Assembly (NCBI GenBank): GCA_007120685.1
Contig: SKNG01000261.1
Span: 1-35,438 of the forward strand
DNA length: 35,438 nucleotides
Source of the DNA: Paracoccaceae bacterium
GTDB lineage: Bacteria; Pseudomonadota; Alphaproteobacteria; Rhodobacterales; Rhodobacteraceae
Reading direction: 5' to 3'
The notes under the pieces are model-generated. The model saw only the letters and a program-made list of their open reading frames with translations. It ran no database searches and was not told where the DNA came from. This document shows, one piece after another, positions 25,859 through 35,256 of the stretch; within the stretch, counting starts at the first letter, position 1; the number at the start of each line of letters is the position of its first letter. The position numbers and the translations under genes were made by a program.

Positions 25859-27154
25859 TCAGCGGTCCTCGACCTCGATGTAGCCGCGCCGCGGCTCGCC
25901 GGTGTAAAGCTGGCGCGGCCGGCCGATCTTCTGCTGCGGATCGGCGATCATTTCCTTCCACTGCGAAATCCAGCCCACCGTGCGCGACAGCGCAAAGATC
26001 GGCGTGAACATCGCGGTGGGGAAGCCCATCGCTTCCAGCATGATGCCGGAATAGAAATCGACATTCGGATAGAGCTTTTTCTCGACGAAATACTCGTCCT
26101 CCAGCGCGATGCGCTCCAGCTCCTTGGCGACCTTCAGGGTCTCGTTGTCGGCGATGCCCAGAAGCCCCAGCACTTCATCGGCGGACTGTTTCATCACCTT
26201 CGCGCGCGGATCGAAATTCTTGTAGACGCGGTGGCCGAAGCCCATCAGGCGGAAGGGATCGTCCTTGTCCTTGGCGCGCTTGATGTATTCCGGGATGCGG
26301 TCGACCGTGCCGATCTCGCGCAGCATCTCCAGACAGGCCTGGTTTGCGCCGCCATGCGCGGGCCCCCACAGGCAGGCGATGCCGGCGGCGATGCAGGCAA
26401 AGGGGTTCGCGCCCGAAGAGCCCGCCAGCCGCACCGTGCTGGTCGAGGCATTCTGCTCATGATCGGCATGCAGCATCATGATCCGGTCCATGGCGCGCGC
26501 GAGGATCGGGTCGACAACATAATCCTCGGCCGGGACCGAGAAGCACATGTGCAGGAAATTACCCGCATAATCCAGGCTGTTCTTCGGATAGACGAAGGGC
26601 TGACCGATGGAATACTTGTGCGCCATGGCGGCGATGGTGGGCAGCTTGGCGATCATCCGGATCGCCGCCACCTCACGCTGCCAGGAGTCGTTGATATCGG
26701 TCGAATCGTGGTAGAAGGCCGACATCGCGCCGACCACGCCCACCATCGTGGCCATCGGATGCGCGTCACGGCGGAACCCGCGGAAGAAGTTGTGCATCTG
26801 CTCATGCACCATCGTGTGGCGGGTCACACGGGTTTCAAAGTCCAGCATCTGCGAAGCGGTCGGCAATTCGCCGTACAGCAGCAGGTAGCAGACCTCCAGG
26901 TGATGCGATTTCTCGGCCAGCTCGTCGATCGGATAGCCGCGATAGAGCAACTCGCCCTTGTCGCCGTCGATATAGGTGATGTTCGATTCGCAGGCCGCGG
27001 TCGAGGTAAAGCCCGGGTCGAAGGTGAACACGTCCCCCTGCGCGTAAAGCTTGCGGATATCGATCACATCCGGACCAACGCTGGGCGAATAGATCGGCAT
27101 GTCGATCGTCTTGTCGCCAAAGGTCAGCGTCGCGGTTCCTTTTTGGTCGGCCAT
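25859..27154 (-). CDS. gltA: Citrate synthase
   Basis: A 431-residue type II (hexameric, Gram-negative type) citrate synthase that condenses oxaloacetate and acetyl-CoA at the entry of the TCA cycle. Visible hallmarks are TSTAACESNITYIDGDKGELLYRGYPI, the active-site His stretch MLHADHEQNAS, the second His in LWGPAHGGANQACLEML, and GFGHRVYKNFDPRA with the catalytic Asp nearby. The length is standard. GAGGGA precedes the ATG. gltX lies 58 bases upstream on the same strand, so the two may share transcripts; a strong terminator follows gltA. Confidence 0.98.
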   Translation of the reverse strand: MADQKGTATLTFGDKTIDMPIYSPSVGPDVIDIRKLYAQGDVFTFDPGFTSTAACESNITYIDGDKGELLYRGYPIDELAEKSHHLEVCYLLLYGELPTASQMLDFETRVTRHTMVHEQMHNFFRGFRRDAHPMATMVGVVGAMSAFYHDSTDINDSWQREVAAIRMIAKLPTIAAMAHKYSIGQPFVYPKNSLDYAGNFLHMCFSVPAEDYVVDPILARAMDRIMMLHADHEQNASTSTVRLAGSSGANPFACIAAGIACLWGPAHGGANQACLEMLREIGTVDRIPEYIKRAKDKDDPFRLMGFGHRVYKNFDPRAKVMKQSADEVLGLLGIADNETLKVAKELERIALEDEYFVEKKLYPNVDFYSGIMLEAMGFPTAMFTPIFALSRTVGWISQWKEMIADPQQKIGRPRQLYTGEPRRGYIEVEDR

Positions 27155-27212
27155 GGCAATCCCTCGCTCTTGTCTGTCCTGCTCCGCCCGGTGTCCCGGT
27201 GCGGCGCGGCTG

Positions 27213-28640
27213 TCAGTCGGCAGTCAGGCCGCAGGCATCGGCCAGTCGCGCCAGGGTTTCGTCGCGTCCCAGAACGATCATCATGTCGAAAACGCTTGGC
27301 GTCACGGTTCGCCCGGCCAAGGCGGCGCGCAGCGGTTGCGCCAGCTTGCCCAGGCCCAGACCGTGCGCCGCAGCAGCCGCGCTCACAATGGATTCAAGAC
27401 CCTCGCGTGTCCAGCTAGCATTTCGCAACTGCGGCGTCAATTCTGTCAGTATACCACGGGATACATTGTCAAGGGCCGCGGTTGCCTTCTGATCCGGTTC
27501 CAGCGGGCGTGTTGCCAGAACGAAGTGCAGTTTTTCAAAGAGTTGCGTGTAGGATCGCGCCCTTTCCTTTGCCAGCGGCAGCGCCGCTTCTATCAGGGTA
27601 AGACGGTCTGCTGGCAGGGGGCCTGCGCCACTGGCGGTCAGATAGTCGCGCATTCCCTGCAGCACCGCAGCATCCGGCATGGCCGAGAAATGAAGCCCCG
27701 TCAGATGGTCCAGCTTCTTCAGGTCCAGCCTTGCGGGCGCGCGGTTGATACCGTTCAGGTCGAACCAGTCCAGCGCTTGTGCGTCGGTGAAGAACTCGTC
27801 GTCGCCATGGCTCCAGCCCAGCCGGGCCAGATAGTTGCGCAGCGCCGGCGCGGGGTAACCCATGCGGGCGTATTCCTCCAGCCCCAGCGCGCCGTGGCGT
27901 TTGGACAGTTTCTTGCCGTCCGGGCCGTGGATCAGCGGGATATGCGCCCAGACCGGCTCTGCCCAGCCCATCGCCCGGTAGATCTGGGCCTGCCGCGCGG
28001 CGTTGTTCAGATGGTCGTCGCCCCGGATGACATGCGTTACCCCCATGTCATGGTCATCCACCACCACCGCCAGCATATAGGTGGGCGTGCCATCGGATCG
28101 TAACAGCACCATGTCATCCAACTGGTCACTGCCGAAGGTCACCTGGCCCTGCACGGCGTCCTTGATCACCGTCTGCCCGTCGCGCGGCGCCTTCAGGCGG
28201 ATCACGAAGGGTGCATCGGGGTGGCTGGCCGGATCGGCATCGCGCCAGGGGCTCTGGAACAGGGTCGAGCGCCCCTCGGCCCGGGCGGACTCGCGGAAAC
28301 TCTCGATTTCCTCCTGCGCGGCGAAGCACCTGTAGGCATGGCCGCTGGCCAGCATGGCGCGGGCGACCTCGGCATGGCGGGGGGCGCGGGCGAACTGGCT
28401 GACCGCCTCGCCATCCCAGTCCAGCCCCAGCCAGCGCAGCCCGTCCAGGATCGCCGCCGTGGCCTCGGGCGTGGACCGGGCGCGGTCGGTATCTTCGATC
28501 CGTAGCAGGAACTGCCCGCCCCGGCCGCGCGCATAGAGCCAGTTGAACAGGGCGGTGCGCGCCCCCCCGATATGCAGAAAGCCGGTGGGCGAAGGGGCGA
28601 AACGGGTAACGACCGGGCTGTCGGTCGGCGTCTGGCGCAT
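27213..28640 (-). CDS. gltX: Glutamyl-tRNA synthetase
   Basis: A 475-residue class I aminoacyl-tRNA synthetase that charges tRNA-Glu, and in many alphaproteobacteria also tRNA-Gln as substrate for GatCAB. The N-terminus has FAPSPTGFLHIGGARTALFN (HIGH motif as HIGG), then LLRIEDTDRARS. The second catalytic motif is KKLSKRHGA at about residue 245. The C-terminal anticodon-binding domain is complete. The ATG at 28640 begins the family-typical start, with GAGAGGA about 9 bases upstream; the frame stays open far upstream into comEC sequence, which is spurious. Divergent from comEC. Confidence 0.97.
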   Translation of the reverse strand: MRQTPTDSPVVTRFAPSPTGFLHIGGARTALFNWLYARGRGGQFLLRIEDTDRARSTPEATAAILDGLRWLGLDWDGEAVSQFARAPRHAEVARAMLASGHAYRCFAAQEEIESFRESARAEGRSTLFQSPWRDADPASHPDAPFVIRLKAPRDGQTVIKDAVQGQVTFGSDQLDDMVLLRSDGTPTYMLAVVVDDHDMGVTHVIRGDDHLNNAARQAQIYRAMGWAEPVWAHIPLIHGPDGKKLSKRHGALGLEEYARMGYPAPALRNYLARLGWSHGDDEFFTDAQALDWFDLNGINRAPARLDLKKLDHLTGLHFSAMPDAAVLQGMRDYLTASGAGPLPADRLTLIEAALPLAKERARSYTQLFEKLHFVLATRPLEPDQKATAALDNVSRGILTELTPQLRNASWTREGLESIVSAAAAAHGLGLGKLAQPLRAALAGRTVTPSVFDMMIVLGRDETLARLADACGLTAD

Positions 28641-28762
28641 CAAGGGACATCCTCTCGGCGTGTTCGTCGGGGCCACGTTGACGGTCTGCGTTAACCTTCT
28701 GGAAACCATGCGGCCGCTACAGTTGGAAGATGGTCTAGGCAAACGAACGGGCAAGAACAAGG

Positions 28763-30898
28763 GTGCCGGCATACGCTGCGATACGTCCCCTGACGGGCTG
28801 GCGCGGCATACTGTCGGGCCGGTTGTCGGCACTGGTGAGTGCGCCGCTGACGGCGCTGGCGGCGGCGCGGGGGCGGTTGTTTCCCTTTGTGCCGGTGCTG
28901 CTGGCGTTGGGGATCGGGGCATATTTCGCCCTGCCGGCCGAACCGGGCGCGGGAAGTTTCACGGCGCTGGCGGCGGGCGCGTTGGCGACGGGCGTGGCCG
29001 GCATCATCGGGCCGGAACGGCTGCGGCCGCTGTTTCTGGCGCTGATGCTGGTGCTGTCGGGCCTGCTGGTGGCGGGCTGGCGCGCACATGCGAGCGCCGC
29101 GCCGGTGCTGGGCTGGCGCTATTACGGCCCGGTCGAGGGGCGGGTGGTGCGCATCGACCGCTCGGTGTCGGATGCGCTGCGCCTGACGCTGGACCGTGTG
29201 GTGCTGCATGACGTTGCGGTGCATCGGGTGCCGGAACGGGTGCGTGTATCGATCCATGGCGAGCGGCCGGACATCGACCCGGTGCCGGGCATGCGGGTGG
29301 TGCTGACCGGCCATCTGTCCCCGCCCGGCGGCCCGGTCGAACCCGGCGGCTTCGACTTCCGCCGCCTGGCCTGGTTCGACCGGTTGGGCGCGGTGGGCTA
29401 CACGCGCAGCCCGGTGCTGGCCATCGCGCCACCGGAGCCGGGGCCGGCGCTGGCGGTGGAGCGGTTGCGCATGCGAATGAGCGCGGCCCTGCAGGACCGA
29501 CTGCCGGGCGAGGCCGGGGGCTTTGTCGCCGCCATCCTGACGGGTGACCGCGCGGGCGTCAGCCAGGACACGACAGAGGCGCTGCGCCGATCCAACCTGG
29601 CGCATCTTCTGGCTATTTCCGGGCTGCACATGGGGCTTCTGACCGGGATCGTCTATGGCGCGCTGCGGCTCGTGCTGGCGCTGGTGCCGGTGGTTGCGCT
29701 GCGCCTGCCGGGGCGCAAGCTGGCCGCAGCGGGGGCGCTTGCGGCGGCGGTGTTCTATCTGGCGCTCTCGGGCGGCAACGTCGCCACCCAGCGGGCCTTC
29801 GTGATGGTGGCGGTGATGCTGGGCGCGGTGCTGTTCGACCGGCGCGCGATCTCGCTGCATTCGGTCGCGCTGGCCGCGCTGCTGATCCTGCTATGGCGGC
29901 CCGAGGCGCTGCTCTCGCCGGGTTTCCAGATGTCCTTTGCCGCCACCACGGCGCTGGTTGCGGTCTTTGCGGCCCTGCGTGACTGGCGCCGTGCGCGGCC
30001 GCGTGGGCGCGCCCCGCCGAGCTGGCCGAAACGGCTGTTGCTGGGGATTGGCTCGGTAGCACTATGCTCGCTGGTGGCGGGGCTGGCCACGGCGCCGGTG
30101 GCGGCGGCGCATTTCCACCGCATCGCCGATTACGGGCTTCTTGCCAATATCCTGTCGGTGCCGTTGATGGGCACGCTGGTGATGCCGGCGGCGGTGCTGG
30201 CGGCAACGCTCTGGCCCCTGGGGCTGGAAGGGGCGGGGCTGTGGCTGATGGCGGCGGGCGTGCAGTGGATCCTGGGCGTGGCGCATTGGGTGGCGGGGTT
30301 GGACGGCGCGGTGCGCTGGGTGACCACGCCGCCCGGCTGGGTGCTGCCGGGCATGGCGCTGGGGGTGTTGTGGCTGATCATGTGGCGCGGCCGGGCGCGA
30401 TGGGCGGGGGCGCTGGTGGCCGCGGCCTGTCTGGCGGGCTGGGGGCAGGCGCCGCGCCCGGCGCTGCTGATCGCCGAAAGCGGCGGGCAGGTCGGCGTCA
30501 TGGGGCCCGAGGGCCGCGCCCTGTCCCGTCCACGGGGCGAGGGGTTCGTGGTGCGCAACTGGCTGGCTGCCGATGGCGACGCGGCCAGCGCGGAAGAGGC
30601 CGCGGCCCGGCCCGGCCCGGGTGGGGAGGCGCTGGCGGCGGGGTTCGCGCTGGGCGGCACGCGCTTCGTCCATCTGACCGGGCGCGGTGCGGCGGACCGA
30701 GTGGGGGAAGCCTGCGCAGCAAGTCAGGTGGTGATCCTCTCGGTCGCCGCCCCACCGGATCGGCCCGCCGGCTGCCGGATCATCGCCCCGTCCGATCTGC
30801 ACGAAAGCGGCGCGCTGGCGGCAAGCCTGCGGGGGGATGATCTGCACTGGCGTCGCGCGCGGGATGTGGCGGGCAGGCGGCCTTGGACGGGGTATTGA
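28763..30898 (+). CDS. comEC: ComEC/Rec2-family DNA uptake channel protein
   Basis: A 711-residue polytopic inner-membrane protein of the family that moves single-stranded DNA into the cytoplasm during transformation. The N-terminal part has membrane helices and a DUF4131-type domain (about 40-230, GPVEGRVVRIDRSVSDALRLTL). The Competence domain carries NLAHLLAISGLHMGLLTG near residue 280 and LSPGFQMSFAATTALV near 390. The C-terminal 145 residues lack the HxHxDH metal motif of the beta-lactamase-like domain found in Bacillus ComEC. In Rhodobacter capsulatus ComEC is needed by recipients of gene transfer agent DNA. The start is a GTG at 28763 with a poor ribosome binding site and is uncertain. 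Confidence 0.9.
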   Translation: MPAYAAIRPLTGWRGILSGRLSALVSAPLTALAAARGRLFPFVPVLLALGIGAYFALPAEPGAGSFTALAAGALATGVAGIIGPERLRPLFLALMLVLSGLLVAGWRAHASAAPVLGWRYYGPVEGRVVRIDRSVSDALRLTLDRVVLHDVAVHRVPERVRVSIHGERPDIDPVPGMRVVLTGHLSPPGGPVEPGGFDFRRLAWFDRLGAVGYTRSPVLAIAPPEPGPALAVERLRMRMSAALQDRLPGEAGGFVAAILTGDRAGVSQDTTEALRRSNLAHLLAISGLHMGLLTGIVYGALRLVLALVPVVALRLPGRKLAAAGALAAAVFYLALSGGNVATQRAFVMVAVMLGAVLFDRRAISLHSVALAALLILLWRPEALLSPGFQMSFAATTALVAVFAALRDWRRARPRGRAPPSWPKRLLLGIGSVALCSLVAGLATAPVAAAHFHRIADYGLLANILSVPLMGTLVMPAAVLAATLWPLGLEGAGLWLMAAGVQWILGVAHWVAGLDGAVRWVTTPPGWVLPGMALGVLWLIMWRGRARWAGALVAAACLAGWGQAPRPALLIAESGGQVGVMGPEGRALSRPRGEGFVVRNWLAADGDAASAEEAAARPGPGGEALAAGFALGGTRFVHLTGRGAADRVGEACAASQVVILSVAAPPDRPAGCRIIAPSDLHESGALAASLRGDDLHWRRARDVAGRRPWTGY

Positions 30899-30976
30899 GA
30901 AAGACGATCGGCGCGGTCGGGGCGGTGCATGCTGCACGGCGCTTGCGCTTGATCGGGTCGGCAGACGTCCCGGCAA

Positions 30977-31022
30977 CGCGCCTTCGAAGGCGCGTGCAAA
31001 CGGGCTTTCGAAAGCCCGTTTT
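30977..31022 (+). terminator. Double-hairpin element, terminator-like (copy 2, after comEC)
   Basis: Two perfect palindromes in a row: CGCGCCTTCGAAGGCGCG (30977-30994), then tgca, then AACGGGC and GCCCGTT around TTTCGAAA (30999-31020), followed by TT and GCG. Both have TTCGAA at the tip. The joining sequence GGCGCGTGCAAACGGGC is identical to that in the minus-strand copy at 3437-3480. It sits 79 bases after the comEC stop, in the orientation that would terminate comEC. Confidence 0.65.
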
Positions 31023-31089
31023 GCGCCCATGCGGTAATGCGTGAACCAGTCGGTTGAAGACCCTGTCGCGCCTCGGCAAGGCTTGCGGC

Positions 31090-31121
31090 GCTCGGGTGCC
31101 GGCAAAGTCCGACACCCGAGC
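31090..31121 (-). terminator. Hairpin downstream of clpB
   Basis: GCTCGGGTG (31090-31098) pairs with CACCCGAGC (31113-31121). Three further pairs inside leave a 6-base loop. One inner pair is G-U only in the minus-strand RNA and a mismatch on the plus strand, favouring a role at the clpB 3' end. No T run follows. Confidence 0.45.
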
Positions 31122-31139
31122 GTGGTTTGTGACGGCAGA

Positions 31140-33767
31140 TCAGTGCACCACGGTCATCCGCGGCGGGGCATCGCTGTCACCCGGGTCGACCCCGGCGGCG
31201 CGGCCGGCGATCACCAGCCCGTCCGGCCCTGCCGTCACCGGCACGGTGGCGCCGTCCATGATTTCGCCGCTCAGCAGCATTTGCGCCAGCGGGTCCTGCA
31301 GATGGCGCTGGATCACCCGCTTCAGCGGTCGCGCGCCATAGACCGGGTCATAGCCCTTGTCGGCCAGCCATTGCCGGGCGCCCGCGTCGAGGTCCAACGA
31401 GATCTTGCGCCCCGCCAGCCGCTTCAGCAGCCGCGCCATCTGGATATCGACGATCCCGTCCATATCCGCCCGGCCCAGCCGGTCAAAGATCACCGTCTCA
31501 TCCAGCCGGTTCAGGAACTCGGGGCGGAAATGCGCCCGCACCGCCTCCATCACCTGCGCGCGGGCCAGGGCCGCATCGCCGCCCTCGGGTAACTGGCTCA
31601 GCGCCTGGGACCCGAGGTTAGAGGTCAGCACGATCAGCGTCTGCTTGAAGTCCACCGTGCGGCCGTGGCTGTCGGTCAGCACCCCGTCATCGAGCACCTG
31701 CAACAGCACGTTGAACACGTCCGGGTGCGCCTTTTCCACCTCGTCAAAGAGCACCACCTGATAGGGCCGGCGCCGCACCGCTTCGGTCAGCACGCCGCCT
31801 TCCTCATAGCCGACATAGCCCGGGGGCGCGCCGATCAGCCGCGCGACCGCGTGCTTTTCCATGAATTCCGACATGTCGATGCGCACCATCGCGCTGTCAT
31901 CGTCGAACAGGAATTCGGCCACGGCCTTGGTCAGTTCGGTCTTGCCCACCCCGGTGGGGCCCAGGAACAGGAAGCTGCCCAGCGGCCGCCCCTCGTCATT
32001 CAGCCCGGCGCGGGCCCGGCGCACGGCATTGGCCACCGCGCGCACCGCCTTGTGCTGGCCGATGACGCGCTTGTGCAGGCCCTCTTCCATGCGCAAGAGC
32101 TTCTCGCGCTCGCCCTCCAGCATCTTCGAGGTCGGAATGCCGGTCCAGCGCTCCACCACCTCGGCGATCTGTTCGGGCCGGACGGCATCGCCGACCATCT
32201 TCTCGGCCTCGCGCGCCTCGGCCTCGGCCAGGTTGCGCTCCAGTTCCGGGATGCGGCCATATTGCAACTCGCCGGCCTTGGCGAAATCGCCCTGCCGCTT
32301 GGCCTGGTCCAGTTCGGCCCGCGCCCGGTCTAGCTGCTCCTTCAACTCGCGCGCGGCCTCCAGCCGGTCACGCTCGGCCTGCCATTGGGCGGTCATCTCT
32401 GTGGAACGCTGCTGCAACTCGGCCAGTTCGCCCTCCAGCTTTTCCAGCCGGTCGCGCGAGGCGGCGTCGTCTTCCTTCTTCAGCGCCTCGGCCTCGATCT
32501 GCTTTTGCAGGATCTCGCGGTCCAGCGCGTCCAGTTCCTCGGGCTTCGAGTCAATCTGCATGCGCAGCCGGCTGGCGGCCTCGTCCATCAGGTCGATGGC
32601 CTTGTCCGGCAGGAAACGGTCGGTGATATAGCGGTTTGACAGCGTCGCCGCCGCCACCAGCGCCGAATCGGCGATGCGCACGCCGTGGTGCAGCTCGTAT
32701 TTTTCCTTGATGCCGCGCAGGATGCTGATCGAGTCCTCAACCGTCGGCTCGGAAATGAACACCGGCTGGAAGCGCCGGGCCAGCGCCGCGTCCTTCTCCA
32801 CATGCTTGCGGTATTCATCCAGCGTCGTGGCACCCACGCAGTGCAACTCGCCCCGCGCCAGGGCCGGCTTGATCAGGTTGGCGGCATCCATTGCGCCTTC
32901 GGATTTGCCGGCGCCAACGAGCGTGTGCATTTCGTCGATGAAGAGGATGATCTCGCCCGCCGCGGCCGTGACCTCGTTCAAGACGCCCTTCAGGCGCTCC
33001 TCGAACTCGCCGCGATACTTCGCCCCGGCGATCAGCGCGCCCATGTCCAACGCCAGAAGCTTCTTGTCGGCCAGGCTTTCGGGCACGTCGCCGTTGACGA
33101 TGCGCAGCGCCAGCCCCTCGGCGATGGCGGTCTTGCCGACGCCGGGTTCGCCGATCAGCACCGGGTTGTTCTTGGTCCGGCGGCTCAGCACCTGCATGGC
33201 GCGGCGGATTTCCTCGTCACGGCCGATGATGGGGTCGATCTTGCCCTCGCGCGCGGCCTCGGTCAGGTCATGGGCGTATTTCTTCAACGCCTCATAGCTG
33301 TCCTCGGCACTGGCAGAATCCGCCGTGCGGCCCTTGCGGATGTCGTTGACGGCGGCGTTGAGCGCCTGCGCGGTCACCGCGCCTGCGTCCAGCGCGTCCT
33401 TGGCCGGGCTTTTCACCATGGCCAGCGCCATCAGGATGCGTTCGACCGGCACAAAGCTGTCGCCGGCCTTCTGGGCGATCTTTTGCGCCTCATCCAGCAC
33501 CCGCATCAGCGCCTGTTCGGTATAAATCTGGCCTGCATCGCCGGAAACCTTCGGCAGCTTGCCCAGCGCCAGATCATTGGCCTGTGCCACCCGTTCCGGC
33601 GCGCCGCCGGCGCGGCGGATCAGATTGGCGGCCATGCCCTGTTCGTCATCCAAGAGCGCTTTGAGCAGATGCTCGGCGCCCAGGCGTTGATGGCTTTCGC
33701 GCATGGCGATGGTCTGGGCGGCCTGCAGGAAACCCCGCGCCCGTTCGGTGAATTTTTCCAGGTTCAT
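31140..33767 (-). CDS. clpB: ATP-dependent chaperone (disaggregase) ClpB
   Basis: An 875-residue Hsp100 protein that, with DnaK, pulls polypeptides out of aggregates. The N domain covers about 1-145. The first AAA+ module has Walker A GEPGVGKT at 206-213, the pore loop AGAKYRGEFEERL and Walker B ILFIDEMH. The coiled-coil middle domain is at about 405-525 (LEKLEGELAELQQR). The second module has GPTGVGKTE near 604-612, GAPPGYVGYEEGG (pore loop) and VLFDEVEKAHPDV. The C-terminal D2 small domain is complete (YDPVYGARPLKRVIQ). Full length. AGGAGA precedes the ATG. A heat-shock type promoter lies about 80-110 bases upstream. Confidence 0.98.
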   Translation of the reverse strand: MNLEKFTERARGFLQAAQTIAMRESHQRLGAEHLLKALLDDEQGMAANLIRRAGGAPERVAQANDLALGKLPKVSGDAGQIYTEQALMRVLDEAQKIAQKAGDSFVPVERILMALAMVKSPAKDALDAGAVTAQALNAAVNDIRKGRTADSASAEDSYEALKKYAHDLTEAAREGKIDPIIGRDEEIRRAMQVLSRRTKNNPVLIGEPGVGKTAIAEGLALRIVNGDVPESLADKKLLALDMGALIAGAKYRGEFEERLKGVLNEVTAAAGEIILFIDEMHTLVGAGKSEGAMDAANLIKPALARGELHCVGATTLDEYRKHVEKDAALARRFQPVFISEPTVEDSISILRGIKEKYELHHGVRIADSALVAAATLSNRYITDRFLPDKAIDLMDEAASRLRMQIDSKPEELDALDREILQKQIEAEALKKEDDAASRDRLEKLEGELAELQQRSTEMTAQWQAERDRLEAARELKEQLDRARAELDQAKRQGDFAKAGELQYGRIPELERNLAEAEAREAEKMVGDAVRPEQIAEVVERWTGIPTSKMLEGEREKLLRMEEGLHKRVIGQHKAVRAVANAVRRARAGLNDEGRPLGSFLFLGPTGVGKTELTKAVAEFLFDDDSAMVRIDMSEFMEKHAVARLIGAPPGYVGYEEGGVLTEAVRRRPYQVVLFDEVEKAHPDVFNVLLQVLDDGVLTDSHGRTVDFKQTLIVLTSNLGSQALSQLPEGGDAALARAQVMEAVRAHFRPEFLNRLDETVIFDRLGRADMDGIVDIQMARLLKRLAGRKISLDLDAGARQWLADKGYDPVYGARPLKRVIQRHLQDPLAQMLLSGEIMDGATVPVTAGPDGLVIAGRAAGVDPGDSDAPPRMTVVH

Positions 33768-33847
33768 TGCTGTCTCTCCTCGTCAAGCGCCCGTGGCTCG
33801 GCGGGGCCTGCCAGTCAGCACCCCGCCCGTTCGGGCCTCACCCGAGG

Positions 33848-33876
33848 ATTTGGGAAGCGAGAGCGACCGTTGCAAG
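33848..33876 (-). promoter_or_regulatory. Predicted sigma-32 (RpoH) heat-shock promoter of clpB
   Basis: On the minus strand CTTGCA is followed after 15 bases by TCCCAAAT, close to the RpoH consensus CTTGAA-N13-15-CCCCATnT. Transcription would start near 33841, leaving a leader of about 75 bases before the clpB ATG. The placement between glmM and clpB on the same strand lets clpB be induced independently of glmM. Confidence 0.7.
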
Positions 33877-33900
33877 AGGGCAACAGTCCGAATTCGCGCC

Positions 33901-35256
33901 TTACGCCTTTGCCAGCGCGGCCTCGCGGATGGTGCCGGCCACGGTGCCCAGCACATCGTCAAGCAGGGCCTCGTCCTCGGCCTCGACCATGACGCGGATC
34001 AGGGGTTCGGTTCCGGAGGGGCGGATCAGCAGCCGCCCCCGCGTGCCCAGCCGGGCGGTCTGATCGGCGATGACCGCCTTCACCACAGGCTGGGCCAGCG
34101 AGGCACTGGCCGAGGTGCAGCGGATGTTTTCCAGCCGCTGCGGCACCGGGGCGAAATTACGCGCCAGCCTGGACGCGGGTTGGCCGGTTTCCACCATCGC
34201 CGCCAGGAACTGCAGCGCGGCGATAAGCCCGTCACCGGTAGTGGCATGGTCGGTCATCACGATATGGCCGGATTGCTCGCCGCCCAGGTTCCAGCCACCG
34301 CTGCGCATGCGCTCCACCACATGGCGGTCGCCGACGCGTGTGCGCTCCAGCCGCAGCCCGTGGCCGGTCAGGAAATGCTCCAGCCCCAGATTCGACATCA
34401 CGGTGGCGACCAGCGTGCCGTCCTGCAGCCGCCCCGCCTGCGCCCAGCGGCGGGCGAACAGCGCCATGATCTGGTCGCCATCGGCCACCGTGCCCTGTTC
34501 GTCGATAAGGATAAGCCGGTCGGCATCGCCATCCAGTGCGATGCCCAGATCGGCGCCGGTTTCGCGCACCAGCGCCGCTGCGGCCTGGGGATGGGTGGAG
34601 CCGCAATCGCGGTTGATGTTGAAGCCGTCGGGCTTGACCGCCATCGGCACCACTTCGGCGCCCAGTTCCCAAAGCACCTCTGGCGCGGCCTTGTAGGCGG
34701 CGCCATTGGCGCAATCGACCACCACCTTCAGCCCGGACAGCGTTTTCCGGCGCGGGAAGGTGGTCTTGGCGTATTCGATGTAGCGCCCCAGCCCGTCGTC
34801 CAGACGTTTCGCCCGCCCGATCTCATCGGGCGGGGCAGGGTGCAGCCCGTTGTGGAACAGCGCCTCTATCCCTGCCTCTGCCTGATCCGACAGCTTGAAG
34901 CCGTCGGGGCCGAAGAACTTGATTCCGTTGTCGTGATGCGGGTTGTGGCTGGCGGAAATCATGATGCCCAGATCAGCGCGCATGGACCGGGTCAGATAGC
35001 CCACGGCAGGTGTCGGCACTGGGCCCAGCAGGAGCACATTCATGCCGGTGGAAATCAGTCCCGCCGACAGCGCGTTTTCCAGCATGTAGCAGGACCGGCG
35101 CGTGTCCTTGCCGATCACCACGCGGTGCCCGTTCTGCCCGTCCCTGCGGAAATAGCGCCCCGCCGCCGCGCCCAGCTTCAGCGCCGCCTCTGCCGTGATC
35201 GGAAAGCTGTTTGCCGTGCCGCGCACCCCATCGGTGCCGAAAAGCCTGTCTGCCAT
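33901..35256 (-). CDS. glmM: Phosphoglucosamine mutase
   Basis: A 451-residue enzyme converting glucosamine-6-phosphate to glucosamine-1-phosphate, a step toward UDP-GlcNAc for peptidoglycan and lipopolysaccharide. The N-terminus RLFGTDGVRGTAN is diagnostic. The phosphoserine loop ISASHNPHHDNGIKFFG has the active Ser at about residue 103. The metal loop is ALDGDADRLI, the sugar-binding loop GGEQSGHIV, and the phosphate-binding loop RPSGTEPLIRVMVE. AGGAA lies 4 bases before the ATG. It is 133 bases upstream of clpB on the same strand. Confidence 0.98.
   Translation of the reverse strand: MADRLFGTDGVRGTANSFPITAEAALKLGAAAGRYFRRDGQNGHRVVIGKDTRRSCYMLENALSAGLISTGMNVLLLGPVPTPAVGYLTRSMRADLGIMISASHNPHHDNGIKFFGPDGFKLSDQAEAGIEALFHNGLHPAPPDEIGRAKRLDDGLGRYIEYAKTTFPRRKTLSGLKVVVDCANGAAYKAAPEVLWELGAEVVPMAVKPDGFNINRDCGSTHPQAAAALVRETGADLGIALDGDADRLILIDEQGTVADGDQIMALFARRWAQAGRLQDGTLVATVMSNLGLEHFLTGHGLRLERTRVGDRHVVERMRSGGWNLGGEQSGHIVMTDHATTGDGLIAALQFLAAMVETGQPASRLARNFAPVPQRLENIRCTSASASLAQPVVKAVIADQTARLGTRGRLLIRPSGTEPLIRVMVEAEDEALLDDVLGTVAGTIREAALAKA

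Larger units (their letters stand above)
30899..31139. other. Intergenic region between comEC and clpB (convergent)
   Basis: 241 bases without a gene, holding the double-hairpin element at 30977-31022 and a hairpin at 31090-31121. Nothing else recognised. Confidence 0.6.

Noticed and set aside
25133..27418. A 761-codon plus-strand open frame opposite mazG and gltA.
   Set aside because: It is antisense to two certain genes, with no ribosome binding site and no domain.
28745..28758. GAAC repeated after 6 bases just before comEC, resembling an alphaproteobacterial LexA (SOS) box.
   Set aside because: The known site is GTTC-N7-GTTC (or its complement); the spacing here is one base short and the surroundings show no paired promoter.
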